Position numbers and translations under genes: made by a program. From positions 62,001 through 126,000 of the forward strand of contig NZ_JAAIXZ010000012.1 of assembly GCF_010894435.1 (NCBI RefSeq): a stretch of DNA of 64,000 nucleotides. Direction: 5' to 3'. Position 1 is the first letter of the stretch. Each line of letters begins with the position of its first letter. The notes beneath the pieces are model-generated. The model was given only the letters and a program-made list of their open reading frames with translations. It made no database searches and had not been told where the DNA came from. Of the stretch, positions 50,600 to 59,374 are shown piece by piece. The DNA is from Pyxidicoccus trucidator (GTDB lineage Bacteria; Myxococcota; Myxococcia; Myxococcales; Myxococcaceae).

Positions 50600-51520
50600 T
50601 CACTCCGCGGCTCGCGGCTCGCGCAGGCCCTCACGGAACAGGGTGAAGACCGCCTGCCCGCAGCGGCCGGACGTGTCCACGCGCGCACGCACCACACGGA
50701 CCTCGTAGCGGGTGCCACCCAGCGTGAGCGGCACCGTCTCACCAACACTCGCGGCTACGAACCGGGGCGCTGTGCCTCGGGCTCTTGCGTCCTCGAAGCG
50801 CAGCCGGACGCCTCGGGTGCGAGCGCCCTGCCCTGCCTCGCAGCCAGCCTCCTCCCAGCGGACCCGCAGCTCCGGGACGAGCCCCGCGGGCAGCAGCACG
50901 TCGCCTCCCGGTTCGGTGGGCGCGCTCGGCACCGTGAGCAGCAGCATCTTCCCCTTCTCGTCTCGCAGCGTGTCGACCGCGAGCAGCACCGGCTCTTCAC
51001 CTTCGCTGGACAGGCAGCCCGCTGGCTCGCGATGGCTCGCCCACGCCACCGTGCGCCCCTTCAGGTCCGCGAGCACGTCCGGCACCGTCAGGCTGTAGCT
51101 CACGCCTCCGCGGACCTCGGCCGTCTCGTACTCCAGCACCGAGGCCCACTGGTCCTTGTAGCGGTACGCGCCCCGGAGCTGCCGCGTCACCGTGAAGCGC
51201 CGCTCCAGCCGAGGGCCCGTGCGCTGCCCGACTGCGTCCTCCGGTTCCTCCTTGAAGGCCACGTCCACCTGCGCGGCGCGCCACACCTCGTCGCAGGCTC
51301 CCACCGTAAGAGCCGGCGCCTCCGTGGCGTGGGCCGGTGCGGGAGTGGACGCCGGGCCCGGGTCCGGCGGCGTGGTGACGGGCCCAACGGGCCGCTCCAG
51401 CGCGGACCTCGCCGGGGGCACTGCGGCCGAGCCCGCATCGGGAGCCGTGGCGGCCGGACGCGCCCGGCATCCAGAGAGGCACAGGGCGAGGACGGCCACC
51501 TCGCGTACCACCGCCCTCAC
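50600..51520 (-). CDS. Lipoprotein of metalloprotease operon
   Basis: A 306-residue lipoprotein starting at GTG, which overlaps the metalloprotease stop by 4 bp (GTGA). Lipobox LALCLSGC, then 50 Pro/Ala-rich residues, then a beta-rich domain (RRFTVTRQLRGAYRYKDQWASVLEYETAEV; LPAGLVPELRVRW). No family recognised. As last gene of a three-gene coupled unit it may help display or inhibit the protease. Confidence 0.65.
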   Translation of the reverse strand: MRAVVREVAVLALCLSGCRARPAATAPDAGSAAVPPARSALERPVGPVTTPPDPGPASTPAPAHATEAPALTVGACDEVWRAAQVDVAFKEEPEDAVGQRTGPRLERRFTVTRQLRGAYRYKDQWASVLEYETAEVRGGVSYSLTVPDVLADLKGRTVAWASHREPAGCLSSEGEEPVLLAVDTLRDEKGKMLLLTVPSAPTEPGGDVLLPAGLVPELRVRWEEAGCEAGQGARTRGVRLRFEDARARGTAPRFVAASVGETVPLTLGGTRYEVRVVRARVDTSGRCGQAVFTLFREGLREPRAAE

Positions 51521-53274
51521 GGGCACTCGGCGTACAGCACCGTTCCGTCCGCCGACACGTGGAAGTCCCGGCCCTCCACCTGCCCTCGCGAGAGCAATCG
51601 CTCCCGCTTGCGGAGCACGGCGTCCCGCCGCACCGCCACCGGCCGCTCCTCATGCGGCACGAACGGCCGGAAGCGCGCCGGCCCGCCCTTGTCGTCCGGG
51701 GCGTAGCTCGCCAGCAGCGTGCTCCCCTTCCCCGGCCCCGTGCCGTCATCCCCGTCACCGTCGTCGGAGAAGTCCAGCGCCAGCCAGCTCCACTCATCCA
51801 CGTCGCAGTCACACGCGCTGCACCCGGGCCAGCCGCAGCCCATGAAGCCGTCGCGGCAGGCGATGCACGCCGCCTTCGGTGACGACTCACACGCCATGCA
51901 CCCGTTGTCTCCGAACGAGTACGAGTGCCAGCCCGAGTTCCCCACGCCCGAGAGCTGGTAGCGGTAGTTCATCACGCTGTCGTGCACCTCGCTGTACTGG
52001 TTCGCCACGTCGTTGCCGTTGTGGTCCAGCGCCAGGTTGTGCCCCAGTTCGTGGATGAAGGTGCCGCGCTGCTCCGCCGCGCTCGGGCTGGCCCAGCACC
52101 CCATGCTGATGATGACGTCATTGCCGAGCATCTCCGCCCGTCCCGACGAGCACGACGTGCTGCTCGAGTGCCGGTACGCCCACATCACATAGTGGAAGTA
52201 CGGCCGCCGCTCCGGGTTCACCGAGGAGAAGCTGCTCTGCTTCAGCGAGTAGAAGTCCACCCCGCCATTGCACGCCCCGTAGCAGACCACCTCGTACCAG
52301 GGCAGCGCCCCGTCGATGAAGGCGTGCAGCCTCACTCCCGAGTCCTGGGCGAACACCGCCGCCGCGTCCGCCACCAGCGCCGGGTAGGGCTGCCGCGTGA
52401 GGTACGGGTTCGTCGGGTGCTGCATCCAGTCCACCTCCACGTAGAGGTCCCTGACGGAGGGGCTCCCCCACTCGGAGAAGGAGAAGCCGTCGTTGCCGAA
52501 CAGCTCCAGCGTGTCCGGCACCATGTCCCCGTCCGAGTCCACCTCCTCCGGGTTCAACCCCACGAGCGGCTCCAACGCGTCGGAGAGGCCGTCCTCGTCC
52601 CCGTCGTTGTCGTCGAACACCGTGGACCACAGCTCCTCGTCATGGACGAAGCTCGCCGTGCCCGAGCTGCCCGGGTAGCGGCCCACCACCACGCGCTGGG
52701 CACCGGCGTTCTGCGCGCTCGCCGCGACGACTCGCGGATAGGCCTTCGGTCCGCTGTCGTCATCGTGCTGCAGGTACTCCGTGTTGGAGCGCAGCAGGAA
52801 GAGGAGATGGTCGCCCGCGCCGGGAGTCGTGGACGTGGCGCGGAAGGTCTCCTTCGCCTTCCAGGAGAAGGACACGGGCACGCCGCCGAAGGGCTGGTTC
52901 GACAGTTGCAGCGTGCCATTGCGGTACACGCTCGCCGTGCCGCCCCGCCCGTCCCCGTACGCGCGCACCCAGACGCGGTAGTAGCCCGAGTCCGGCGCGG
53001 TGAAAGTCACGCACGAGCGCGTGGACCCCGAGCAGTCGTCGCTCATCGCCACCTGACTCCAGCCACTCCTGTCCCGCAGCACGTGCAGCACCGTGTCCGG
53101 GGCCGTGCCCGCCAGGTCCCGCGTCTCGAACGTGTAGGACTGGCCGGCGTCCAGGTACGTGCTCAGCCAGATGAAGCTGCCCCAGTCTCGCGAGGCCACG
53201 TAGTGCGGCCCGGCCAGCGCGGCGACGGGTGACAGCAGCACCAGCAAATGCAGCGCCCTCATGAACGCCTTCAT
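51517..53274 (-). CDS. Secreted zinc metalloprotease
   Basis: A 585-residue exported protein: signal peptide ending VAALAG; a beta domain resembling pre-peptidase C-terminal folds (about 50-110, CVTFTAPDSGYYRVWVRAYG); calcium-binding thrombospondin-3-like loops (DDNDGDEDGLSDALEP, DSDGDMVPDTLE); then a catalytic domain with HELGHNLALDH at 408-418, the HExxHxxxxxH zinc motif. The C-terminus has a Cys-rich block (CMACESSPKAACIACRDGFMGCGWPGCSACDCD). Probably extracellular, for predation or matrix turnover. Start chosen at ATG overlapping the upstream stop. Confidence 0.84.
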   Translation of the reverse strand: MKAFMRALHLLVLLSPVAALAGPHYVASRDWGSFIWLSTYLDAGQSYTFETRDLAGTAPDTVLHVLRDRSGWSQVAMSDDCSGSTRSCVTFTAPDSGYYRVWVRAYGDGRGGTASVYRNGTLQLSNQPFGGVPVSFSWKAKETFRATSTTPGAGDHLLFLLRSNTEYLQHDDDSGPKAYPRVVAASAQNAGAQRVVVGRYPGSSGTASFVHDEELWSTVFDDNDGDEDGLSDALEPLVGLNPEEVDSDGDMVPDTLELFGNDGFSFSEWGSPSVRDLYVEVDWMQHPTNPYLTRQPYPALVADAAAVFAQDSGVRLHAFIDGALPWYEVVCYGACNGGVDFYSLKQSSFSSVNPERRPYFHYVMWAYRHSSSTSCSSGRAEMLGNDVIISMGCWASPSAAEQRGTFIHELGHNLALDHNGNDVANQYSEVHDSVMNYRYQLSGVGNSGWHSYSFGDNGCMACESSPKAACIACRDGFMGCGWPGCSACDCDVDEWSWLALDFSDDGDGDDGTGPGKGSTLLASYAPDDKGGPARFRPFVPHEERPVAVRRDAVLRKRERLLSRGQVEGRDFHVSADGTVLYAECP

Positions 53275-53927
53275 TGCGTCTCCTCCCGGCCGAAGAACCA
53301 CTCCTTGAATGCGTCCTGCTGGCGGGCCTGCTCCTCGGAGGGTAGCTCCCGCCACTTCACCCGCTCCGCCTCGAGCGCCTGCTGGTAGCGCGCGTCCGTC
53401 TCGCGCGCCCGGGCCTCCGCGGCCGAGGGCTCCGGGGGCGCCGCCAGCTTCGCGGCGAGGTTCAGCGCTGCCAGGTAGCGCCGCTCCTTCTCCGCGCGAG
53501 TCCCGGGCGTCGCGTCCAGGAAGGCGCGCTCCGTGCGCGCCACGAGCGCCGCCACATCGTCCACCGGCTCCTCGCGCAGCAGCGCCTCCTCGTCCGGCGT
53601 CAGCGGCACCAGCGCCCGGGCCGCGAACCGCGCCAGCCCGGAGTCCTCCGGCCGCGCGCGCGCCACCTCCACCGTCACGCCCCCGCTTCCCCGGGCGAGC
53701 TCCACCTGGAGCTTCGGGTCCGGAGCGTCCTTGCGCTCGCCGGAGACAGGCGCCGCCTCGCCCCTAGCAACTGAGGGAGCCACGGGAGGGTCCACGGCTT
53801 CCGGACCACTGCGCGTCGGCGTGTCCTCCAGCACCCAGCGGGGCACCAGCAGGGGGACTCCCGCCGCGAGCAGCAGGATGCCCAGCACCGCGCCGCCCAC
53901 TCCCGACATGTCCACTCGTGCGCGCAT
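53271..53927 (-). CDS. Membrane-anchored helical protein of protease operon
   Basis: A 218-residue protein with one N-terminal membrane helix (about 9-29), a Pro-rich stretch and a long charged helical tail (LTPDEEALLREEPVDDVAALVARTERAFLDA; EERYLAALN-type; ERVKWRELPSEEQARQQDAFKEWFF). The shape is like lipase or protease foldases, but no foldase motif is found. It is first of a coupled unit with the metalloprotease (ATGA), so a chaperone role for it is a reasonable guess. Confidence 0.6.
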   Translation of the reverse strand: MRARVDMSGVGGAVLGILLLAAGVPLLVPRWVLEDTPTRSGPEAVDPPVAPSVARGEAAPVSGERKDAPDPKLQVELARGSGGVTVEVARARPEDSGLARFAARALVPLTPDEEALLREEPVDDVAALVARTERAFLDATPGTRAEKERRYLAALNLAAKLAAPPEPSAAEARARETDARYQQALEAERVKWRELPSEEQARQQDAFKEWFFGREETQ

Positions 53928-54217
53928 GCGTCCCCCGCTCGCTGCACGCAGCTCTAGCGCTATTTCCCTGTCACATCAAACCTCCCGGGGGCAGGTGGGA
54001 TGCGTCTCGCGTGACACCTCCGTGCCGCGAGTGTCCTCCGCAGCGCCGCGCCCCCTGGCCTCGGGGGTAGTCCCAAGCAACTCGGGTGCGCCGAGCGCCC
54101 CGGTGTGAACACTCGCGGTCCTCCGGCCGAGCGGCGACGCGGGCGAGGTGCGGCACTGAGGTGGCTTCGTCACGACCGTACGCTACGGGTGGGCCCTGCG
54201 GCGTGGACCCTTCCGTG
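53928..54217. other. Intergenic region
   Basis: About 290 bp between the protease operon start and the permease stop, both minus strand. It must contain the protease promoter. No coding sequence or strong repeat seen. Confidence 0.3.
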
Positions 54218-56629
54218 TCAGGTGTCGCCCTTGAGGGCCTCGTTCGGTGCCACGCGCATGGCGGAGGCCGCAGGGAGCCAGCTCGCCGCCAGGGCCGTGA
54301 GTAGCAGCACGGCGGGCGCCCCGATGAAGATGAGCGGGTCATACGTGGAGACGCCGTAGAGCATCGCCGAGAGCGCCCGCGCCACCAGCACGGCGCCCAC
54401 CAGCCCCACCGCGAGCCCAATGGCGGCGAGCCGCAACCCCTGCCCGACGACCATCCGCAGCAGCCGGGTGGGCGTCGCACCCAGCGCGCTCCGAATCCCC
54501 AGCTCGCGGGTGCGCTGGGCCACCCAGAAGGCGAGGATGCCGTAGAGGCCCACCGCCGCCAGCACCATCGCCAGCACCGCGAAGGCGCCGAGGAGCCCAC
54601 CCACCACGCGCGCCTGGGCGTAGCTGTCCTCCACCACCGTCTCCAGCGGGCGGACCTTGAGCATCCGCAGGTTCGCATCCGTCGCGCGCAATTGCTGGTG
54701 CAGCAGGGGCATCAGCTGACCTGCCGGCAGCGTGGACTTCACCGCGAGGCTCAAGCCCTGGCGCAGGTCCTGGGCCAGCGGCACATAGACGTCCCCCGAG
54801 GGCACCACCGAGAGCCGCTCCATGGGCACATCCCCGACGACGCCGACGATTTCGTGGCCCTCCGGAGCACCCTCCCCCACGTCCAGTTGGAGGCGAACGC
54901 CCAGCGCGCTCCGCCCCGGCAGGTAGCGACGGACGAAGGCCTCGGTGACGACGACCACGCGAGGGCTGCTGGCCGTGTCCCTCGCCTCCGGATAGCGCCC
55001 CTCCTTCAAGGGGATGGCCAGCGCCTGGAAGTAGCCGTCCGTGGCGGGCATGTACCCGGCCTGGGCCGAGGCTCCGGTGGGCACCGGCTCCCCCACGACG
55101 TGGAAGCCCGTGGTCTGCCGCCAGACGCTCCCCGAGAAGGGAAGATTGGCCGTGAGGCCCGCCGCCGTCACGCCGGGAATCGCCTCGACACGGGCGAGGA
55201 AGTCCTGGACGACGGCGGCCGCGGCCGCCTCTCCCGGGTACTTGTCCAGCGGCAGAAAGAGCTCGGCGACGGTGACGTTCCGCGGCTCGAAGCCGAGCGG
55301 CACGCTCTGGAGCCGCCACACCGTGCGCAGCATGAGCCCCGCCCCCACCAGCGGCACCATCGCCAACGACAGCTGGACGATGACGAGCACGGACCGGGTG
55401 AGGCCCATCGACGTGGCCCGGGTGCCACGCGTCAGGGGCGCCAGCGCCCCCGTGCCCTCTCCGCGCGAGGCGTGGAGCGCGGGCAGCAGGCCCACCAGCA
55501 CTGCCGTCGCCAGCGACGTCACCGAGGCAATCACCAGGACGAAGGGCTCGACGCCAGGGCCGGACACCAGCTGCGGCGGGACGAGCGTGGCCATCAAGTC
55601 CCGCCCCCACAGCGCGATGAGCACCCCGAGGACGCCACCGAGCAGCGCGCGCACTCCGCTCTCGACGAGCACCAGCCGGACCAGCTGCGCCCGGCTCGCG
55701 CCCAGCGCGAGGCGCACCGACATCTCGTGCATGCGCGCACTGCCCCGAGCCAACAACAGATTCGCCAGGTTGGCGCACCCGAGCAGCAACAGCAGCGCCG
55801 CCACCGCGCTCACCACCTGGAGCTGCGTGCGCGACTGCTCGACCCAGAGCTGGTGGAGGGGCTCCAGGCTCACGCCGGTGATTTCCACGCCGGGCACCCG
55901 CTCGGCGCCCAGCGCAAGCTGGACCAGCTCGGCCCGGGCCTGCTCGGGAGGGATGTCCGGATGGAGCCGCCCGAAGACGCGCAGCGCGCCCTGCTCGGTG
56001 TCCGGGTCCATCGCCAGCGGCTTCCAGACCTCCACCTCGGGCTCGAACTGGAAGTCCGCGGGCAGGACGCCGACCACGGTGTGGACCTGGTCATCCAGGA
56101 CGAGGCTTCGCCCGAGGATGGCGGCGTCTCCCCCGTACCGCCGCTGCCACAGCGAATGCGAGAGCACCGCCTCCCGGTCCCTCCCCGCGACTTCGAGCTC
56201 CACGCCCCAGAGCCGGCCCAGCGTGGGCCGCACCCCGAGCATCGGCAGGAGTCCTGCGGAGGCCCGGCCCACCGTCAGCCGGTCATCGGCCTCCGTTCCA
56301 CTGAGCAGCTGCCGTCCACCCTGGAAGCCCTCAATCACGGAGAAGCTTCGCGCGCCCTCACGCCACGCGTTCCACACGGGAAGCACCACGCGCGCCCTGT
56401 CCCGGTGGGGCCCCGCCCCGGCGCCCGGCGTGGTCGTCTGGAAGAGCCGGTGGAGCTGGGACGCCTCCGGGTACGGCAGGGGCCGCCAGAGCACCTGATA
56501 CACGACGCTGAAGACGGACGTGGTCGCGCCGATGGAGAGCGCCAAGGTTGTCACCACGACGGCGGTGAACACCTTCTCGCGCAGCAACGAGCGGACCGCG
56601 ATTCGGAGTTCCTGGAGGAGTGCGGCCAT
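54218..56629 (-). CDS. Orphan duplicated ABC permease (ADOP/MacB-FtsX type)
   Basis: An 803-residue permease with two MacB_PCD-FtsX halves. It starts LLQELRIAVRSLLREKVFTAVVVTTLALSIGATTSVFSVVY, has periplasmic core residues 50-240, four-helix FtsX block about 260-400, a second periplasmic core about 420-630, and a second FtsX block to the end. The single-polypeptide double permease without a neighbouring ATPase defines the acidobacterial duplicated orphan permease family. Substrate unknown; likely efflux or mechanotransmission. Confidence 0.86.
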   Translation of the reverse strand: MAALLQELRIAVRSLLREKVFTAVVVTTLALSIGATTSVFSVVYQVLWRPLPYPEASQLHRLFQTTTPGAGAGPHRDRARVVLPVWNAWREGARSFSVIEGFQGGRQLLSGTEADDRLTVGRASAGLLPMLGVRPTLGRLWGVELEVAGRDREAVLSHSLWQRRYGGDAAILGRSLVLDDQVHTVVGVLPADFQFEPEVEVWKPLAMDPDTEQGALRVFGRLHPDIPPEQARAELVQLALGAERVPGVEITGVSLEPLHQLWVEQSRTQLQVVSAVAALLLLLGCANLANLLLARGSARMHEMSVRLALGASRAQLVRLVLVESGVRALLGGVLGVLIALWGRDLMATLVPPQLVSGPGVEPFVLVIASVTSLATAVLVGLLPALHASRGEGTGALAPLTRGTRATSMGLTRSVLVIVQLSLAMVPLVGAGLMLRTVWRLQSVPLGFEPRNVTVAELFLPLDKYPGEAAAAAVVQDFLARVEAIPGVTAAGLTANLPFSGSVWRQTTGFHVVGEPVPTGASAQAGYMPATDGYFQALAIPLKEGRYPEARDTASSPRVVVVTEAFVRRYLPGRSALGVRLQLDVGEGAPEGHEIVGVVGDVPMERLSVVPSGDVYVPLAQDLRQGLSLAVKSTLPAGQLMPLLHQQLRATDANLRMLKVRPLETVVEDSYAQARVVGGLLGAFAVLAMVLAAVGLYGILAFWVAQRTRELGIRSALGATPTRLLRMVVGQGLRLAAIGLAVGLVGAVLVARALSAMLYGVSTYDPLIFIGAPAVLLLTALAASWLPAASAMRVAPNEALKGDT

Positions 56630-56836
56630 TCGGGGGCTAAAGCGAGCGGGCAGGCAGGCCTGGGGTGACCTGGAACAGGCACCCCGTGCGTGAGCAACAA
56701 GGATGCCATGGCCGCCCGCGCCCGGATGAAGCCGTCCGTCCCAGCGTCACTGGCGGCGAGCCGCCCTGCACTCCGGGGAGGCCTGCCCGGAAGTGGGAAC
56801 GGCTGTCCCATTCCCGGGCACGCGCGTCGCGGGGAC

Positions 56837-57505
56837 CTACGCCTGCGGCATCGTGTGTCCCGACGTCGGGGACAGCTCGAGTGGCAGCGGCAGGGTGGCG
56901 TCCTCGCCCGAGCGGAGTCCCTCGGCGCCGGGAGCCAGCGGCCGCTCACCGGTGAGCAGCTCGCGCGCCCGGGACACCAGCCACTTCACGCCCTGGAGCG
57001 CGTCCCGCACCAGCGCCACCGGCGCCCGGGCGGACAGCAGCGGCGGGCCCTTCAGCGTGCCCTGCGGCGCGTCCTCGGGCATCGCGTTGATGCCCACGCC
57101 CAGCTCGTAGACCATCTTCCCGCCGAGCGACGCCGTGTAGAGCGCCAGCCCGCACGCGGACAGGCCCAGCACCGCGGTGGTGAGGGTGGGCTCGCGCTTC
57201 AGGCGAAAGCCCGTCACGCCCAGGGCACCCAGCAGGACGAGGGTGTTGCCCACCCCGTGCAGGAAGGTCATGTCGCGGGCGCGCGGCGAGTCCACCCGCA
57301 CCTCCTGGCTGGCCGCGAGTCCGGCGATTCCCGCGAACACTCCGCTCAGCGTGCCCGCCACCCACACCCGGCGGGCCACCTTCGCCCAGGCCCGGTCCCC
57401 CGTCGTCACCGCGATGAGGTCCGCCACCGCCGCCGTGGGCAGCAGCGCCAGCGGCGCGTGGACCACCGAGGGGTGCAGCTCATGCAGCAACATCTCTCTC
57501 TTCAT
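56837..57505 (-). CDS. DUF2231-family membrane protein
   Basis: A 222-residue membrane protein. After MKREMLLHELHPSVVHAPLALLPTAAVADL come four membrane helices, with His pairs in HELHP and HAPLALLP and in FLHGVGN, the pattern of DUF2231 proteins (possibly haem-related, not shown). Start at the ATG directly before this conserved opening. The C-terminal 60 residues are soluble. Confidence 0.78.
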   Translation of the reverse strand: MKREMLLHELHPSVVHAPLALLPTAAVADLIAVTTGDRAWAKVARRVWVAGTLSGVFAGIAGLAASQEVRVDSPRARDMTFLHGVGNTLVLLGALGVTGFRLKREPTLTTAVLGLSACGLALYTASLGGKMVYELGVGINAMPEDAPQGTLKGPPLLSARAPVALVRDALQGVKWLVSRARELLTGERPLAPGAEGLRSGEDATLPLPLELSPTSGHTMPQA

Positions 57506-57882
57506 CGCCCGCCCTCCTGGCTTCGACGTTGAAGGGTAGGCACCCCACTGAGCCACGGCAGGCACGGCTGCCTGCCTGCCCTCGGAGCTTATGGAACCTG
57601 AGGGCAGGCCCACGAACTCGACTGCTCCAGCCTCAGCCCCCGGGGAGCAGGCAGAGAGAAGGCCGTGGCGCTCCAGTGTCCTGAGCCCCTCCCGGCTTCA
57701 GGACAGGACTCCGAAGAGAGCGGGCCATGGAAGCTTGGGGTGCTCCAGTGTCCTGAGCCACTTCCGGCTTCAGGATGGGGCTCCGAGTCCAGGCACTGAG
57801 CTGGCAGGTAGCCCGATGCGCGATGCCCCCTGCAGCGGGCTCGCCTGAAGCCAGCCTCGGAAGAATGAGGCACGCGATGCGC
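57506..57882. other. Intergenic region with paired hairpin repeats
   Basis: About 380 bp between the DUF2231 start and map stop. Holds two 45-bp imperfect direct repeats listed separately. No gene seen. Confidence 0.4.
57670..57786. repeat. Two 45-bp direct repeats, each a hairpin
   Basis: Copies at 57670-57714 and 57742-57786, starting GCTCCAGTGTCCTGAGCC and ending GGCTTCAGGA plus CTCCGA. Within each copy TCCTGAGCC pairs with GGCTTCAGGA apart from one bulged T. They resemble REP-like hairpins, and they follow the methionine aminopeptidase gene, so they may act as a transcript end. Confidence 0.6.
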
Positions 57883-58707
57883 TCAGCCTCCGTGAACTGC
57901 TCCCGCTTCCATGACGAGCCTCGGAGTCGGGAGCACGGCAACGGACAGCGGCAGCTCCCTCGCGGTGAGCACCTCGCAGCCCTGGCTGGTGACGAGAATC
58001 GTGTGCTCGAACTGGGCGGAGAGGCTCCCGTCCTCCGTCTCCACGGTCCACCCGTCGGGCATCAGACGGATGCCCGGACGCCCGAGGTTCACCATGGGCT
58101 CGATGGTGATGACCATGCCCGAGCGCAGCTTGATGCCCGTGCCGCGCTTGCCGGTGTGGGCGACAATGGGAGGCGCGTGCATCTGGTGACCGATGCCGTG
58201 GCCGCCGAACTCCTCCACCACGCTGCAGCCCTCCTTGTGCGCCAGCTCCTCGATGGCCGCGCCGATGTCGCCGAGCTTCGCACCGTGGCGCACCACCGCG
58301 ATGCCCGCGTCGCGGCACCGGCGCGCCACGTCCACGATATGCCTCGCTTCAGCGGACACCTCGCCAATGAGGAACGTGGCCGAGGTGTCTCCGTGGAAGC
58401 CGTCCAGGAACGTCGTCACGTCCACGTTGATGATGTCACCCGGGGCAAGGTGCTCGTCCGGGCGGGGGATGCCGTGGCAGACCACCTGGTTGCGGCTGGT
58501 GCAGACCGTGGCGGGGAAGCCGTGGAAGCCCAGCTGGCTCGGCTTGCCGCCCCGGCGCGCCGTGTCCTCGCGCACCCACGCGTCGATGTCCGCCGTCGAG
58601 ATGCCCGGCGCCAGCCGCGATGCGACATACGCCAGCGTACCCGCCGCTGCCTGGCTCGCTCGGCGCAGGCGCTCTACCTCGGAGCCCTTGAACAGGGGAA
58701 TCGTCAT
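57883..58707 (-). CDS. map: Methionine aminopeptidase type I
   Basis: A 274-residue pita-bread metalloenzyme removing N-terminal Met from nascent proteins. Metal ligands are visible: Asp in INVDVTTFLDGFHGDTSA (two), His in GHGIGHQMHAPP, Glu in ITIEPMV and Glu in SAQFEHTILVT. HGFPATVCTSRNQVVCHGIP is the substrate-pocket segment. No N-terminal zinc or SH3 extension. ATG chosen; a TTG three codons upstream is also possible and has a better-placed GGGGA. Confidence 0.88.
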   Translation of the reverse strand: MTIPLFKGSEVERLRRASQAAAGTLAYVASRLAPGISTADIDAWVREDTARRGGKPSQLGFHGFPATVCTSRNQVVCHGIPRPDEHLAPGDIINVDVTTFLDGFHGDTSATFLIGEVSAEARHIVDVARRCRDAGIAVVRHGAKLGDIGAAIEELAHKEGCSVVEEFGGHGIGHQMHAPPIVAHTGKRGTGIKLRSGMVITIEPMVNLGRPGIRLMPDGWTVETEDGSLSAQFEHTILVTSQGCEVLTARELPLSVAVLPTPRLVMEAGAVHGG

Positions 58708-58821
58708 GGCCGACAAGGTGACGTCCCCGCGTCCTTGGCGTCCAATGCTGTTTCGGCATGACAGGTGGCCCGAGCCGACGTGAAGCAGGCGGCCTGGCGT
58801 GTACAGGTGTCCTGAGGCTAT

Positions 58822-58986
58822 CGGTGTCAGGTGGCACGGGTATCAGATGGTCCGGGTGTCAGGATGCACGGGTATCAGGTGGTCCGGGTGTCAGGTGGCA
58901 CGGGGTGTCAGGTTGCCCGGGTGTCAGGTGGCCCCGCGTGCACCGGCCGCCCGGGTGTCAGGTGGCCCCGCGTGTACCGGCCGCCC
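58822..58986 (+). repeat. 16/34-bp minisatellite
   Basis: Six head-to-tail units of 16-17 bp, consensus GGGTGTCAGGTGGCAC, in which odd and even units alternate (GTGTCAGG...CAC and GTATCAG...TCC), giving a 32-bp higher-order period. Two further 34-bp units (58919 and 58953) are the same start followed by a GCGTGCACCGGCCGCCC tail. It lies between map and the LysR fragment, ending 22 bp before the latter. Confidence 0.85.
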
Positions 58987-59008
58987 GGAGCGAGGTAGCA
59001 TCCAGACC

Positions 59009-59287
59009 GTGAGCCTCACGCACATCCAGTCCTTCGTCGCCGTGGCCGAGGAATGCCACGTGGGTCGAGCCGCGCGACGGCTGCACCTGACGCAGCCTCC
59101 GCTCAGCCGACACATCCTCGCGCTCGAGGACGAGCTCGGCGCTCCGCTCTTCGAGCGGACCGGGCGCGGCATGCGCCTGCTGCCCGCGGGCGAGGCGTTC
59201 CTGATTCACGCACGCCGCATTCTCGCCGAGGTCGACGCTGCGGTGCACACAGTGCGAGGCGTCGCGGGTAGCCGCACCGACGGCTGA
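59009..59287 (+). pseudogene. Truncated LysR-family regulator
   Basis: GTG-started frame of 92 residues: MSLTHIQSFVAVAEECHVG, then AARRLHLTQPPLSRHILALEDELGAPLFERTGRGMRL, then a short helix and a stop after VRGVAGSRTDG. This is a complete LysR winged helix-turn-helix and the start of the linker helix, but the 200-residue effector domain is missing; frames after the stop do not continue it. The last codons lie in the first unit of a 61-bp tandem repeat. It could still bind DNA as a dominant-negative fragment. Confidence 0.7.
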
Positions 59288-59374
59288 GCCAGGACGCTCG
59301 CATCGGTGACCAATGCGAGGCGTCGCGGATGGCCGCACCGACGGCTGAGCCAGGACGTTCGCGTCGGTGACCGG
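59253..59374. repeat. 61-bp tandem duplication at LysR stop
   Basis: Units at 59253-59313 and 59314-59374, both TGCGAGGCGTCGCGG followed by CCGCACCGACGGCTGAGCC and a GGTGACC end, with six differences. It duplicates the truncated end of the LysR frame. Confidence 0.75.

Noticed and set aside
58707..58716. TTG start for methionine aminopeptidase
   Set aside because: A TTG with a better-spaced GGGGA exists three codons upstream, but ATG was preferred; the choice is not certain.
58822..58986. Possible CRISPR array
   Set aside because: Units are contiguous with no unique spacers and no cas genes are near; it is a minisatellite.
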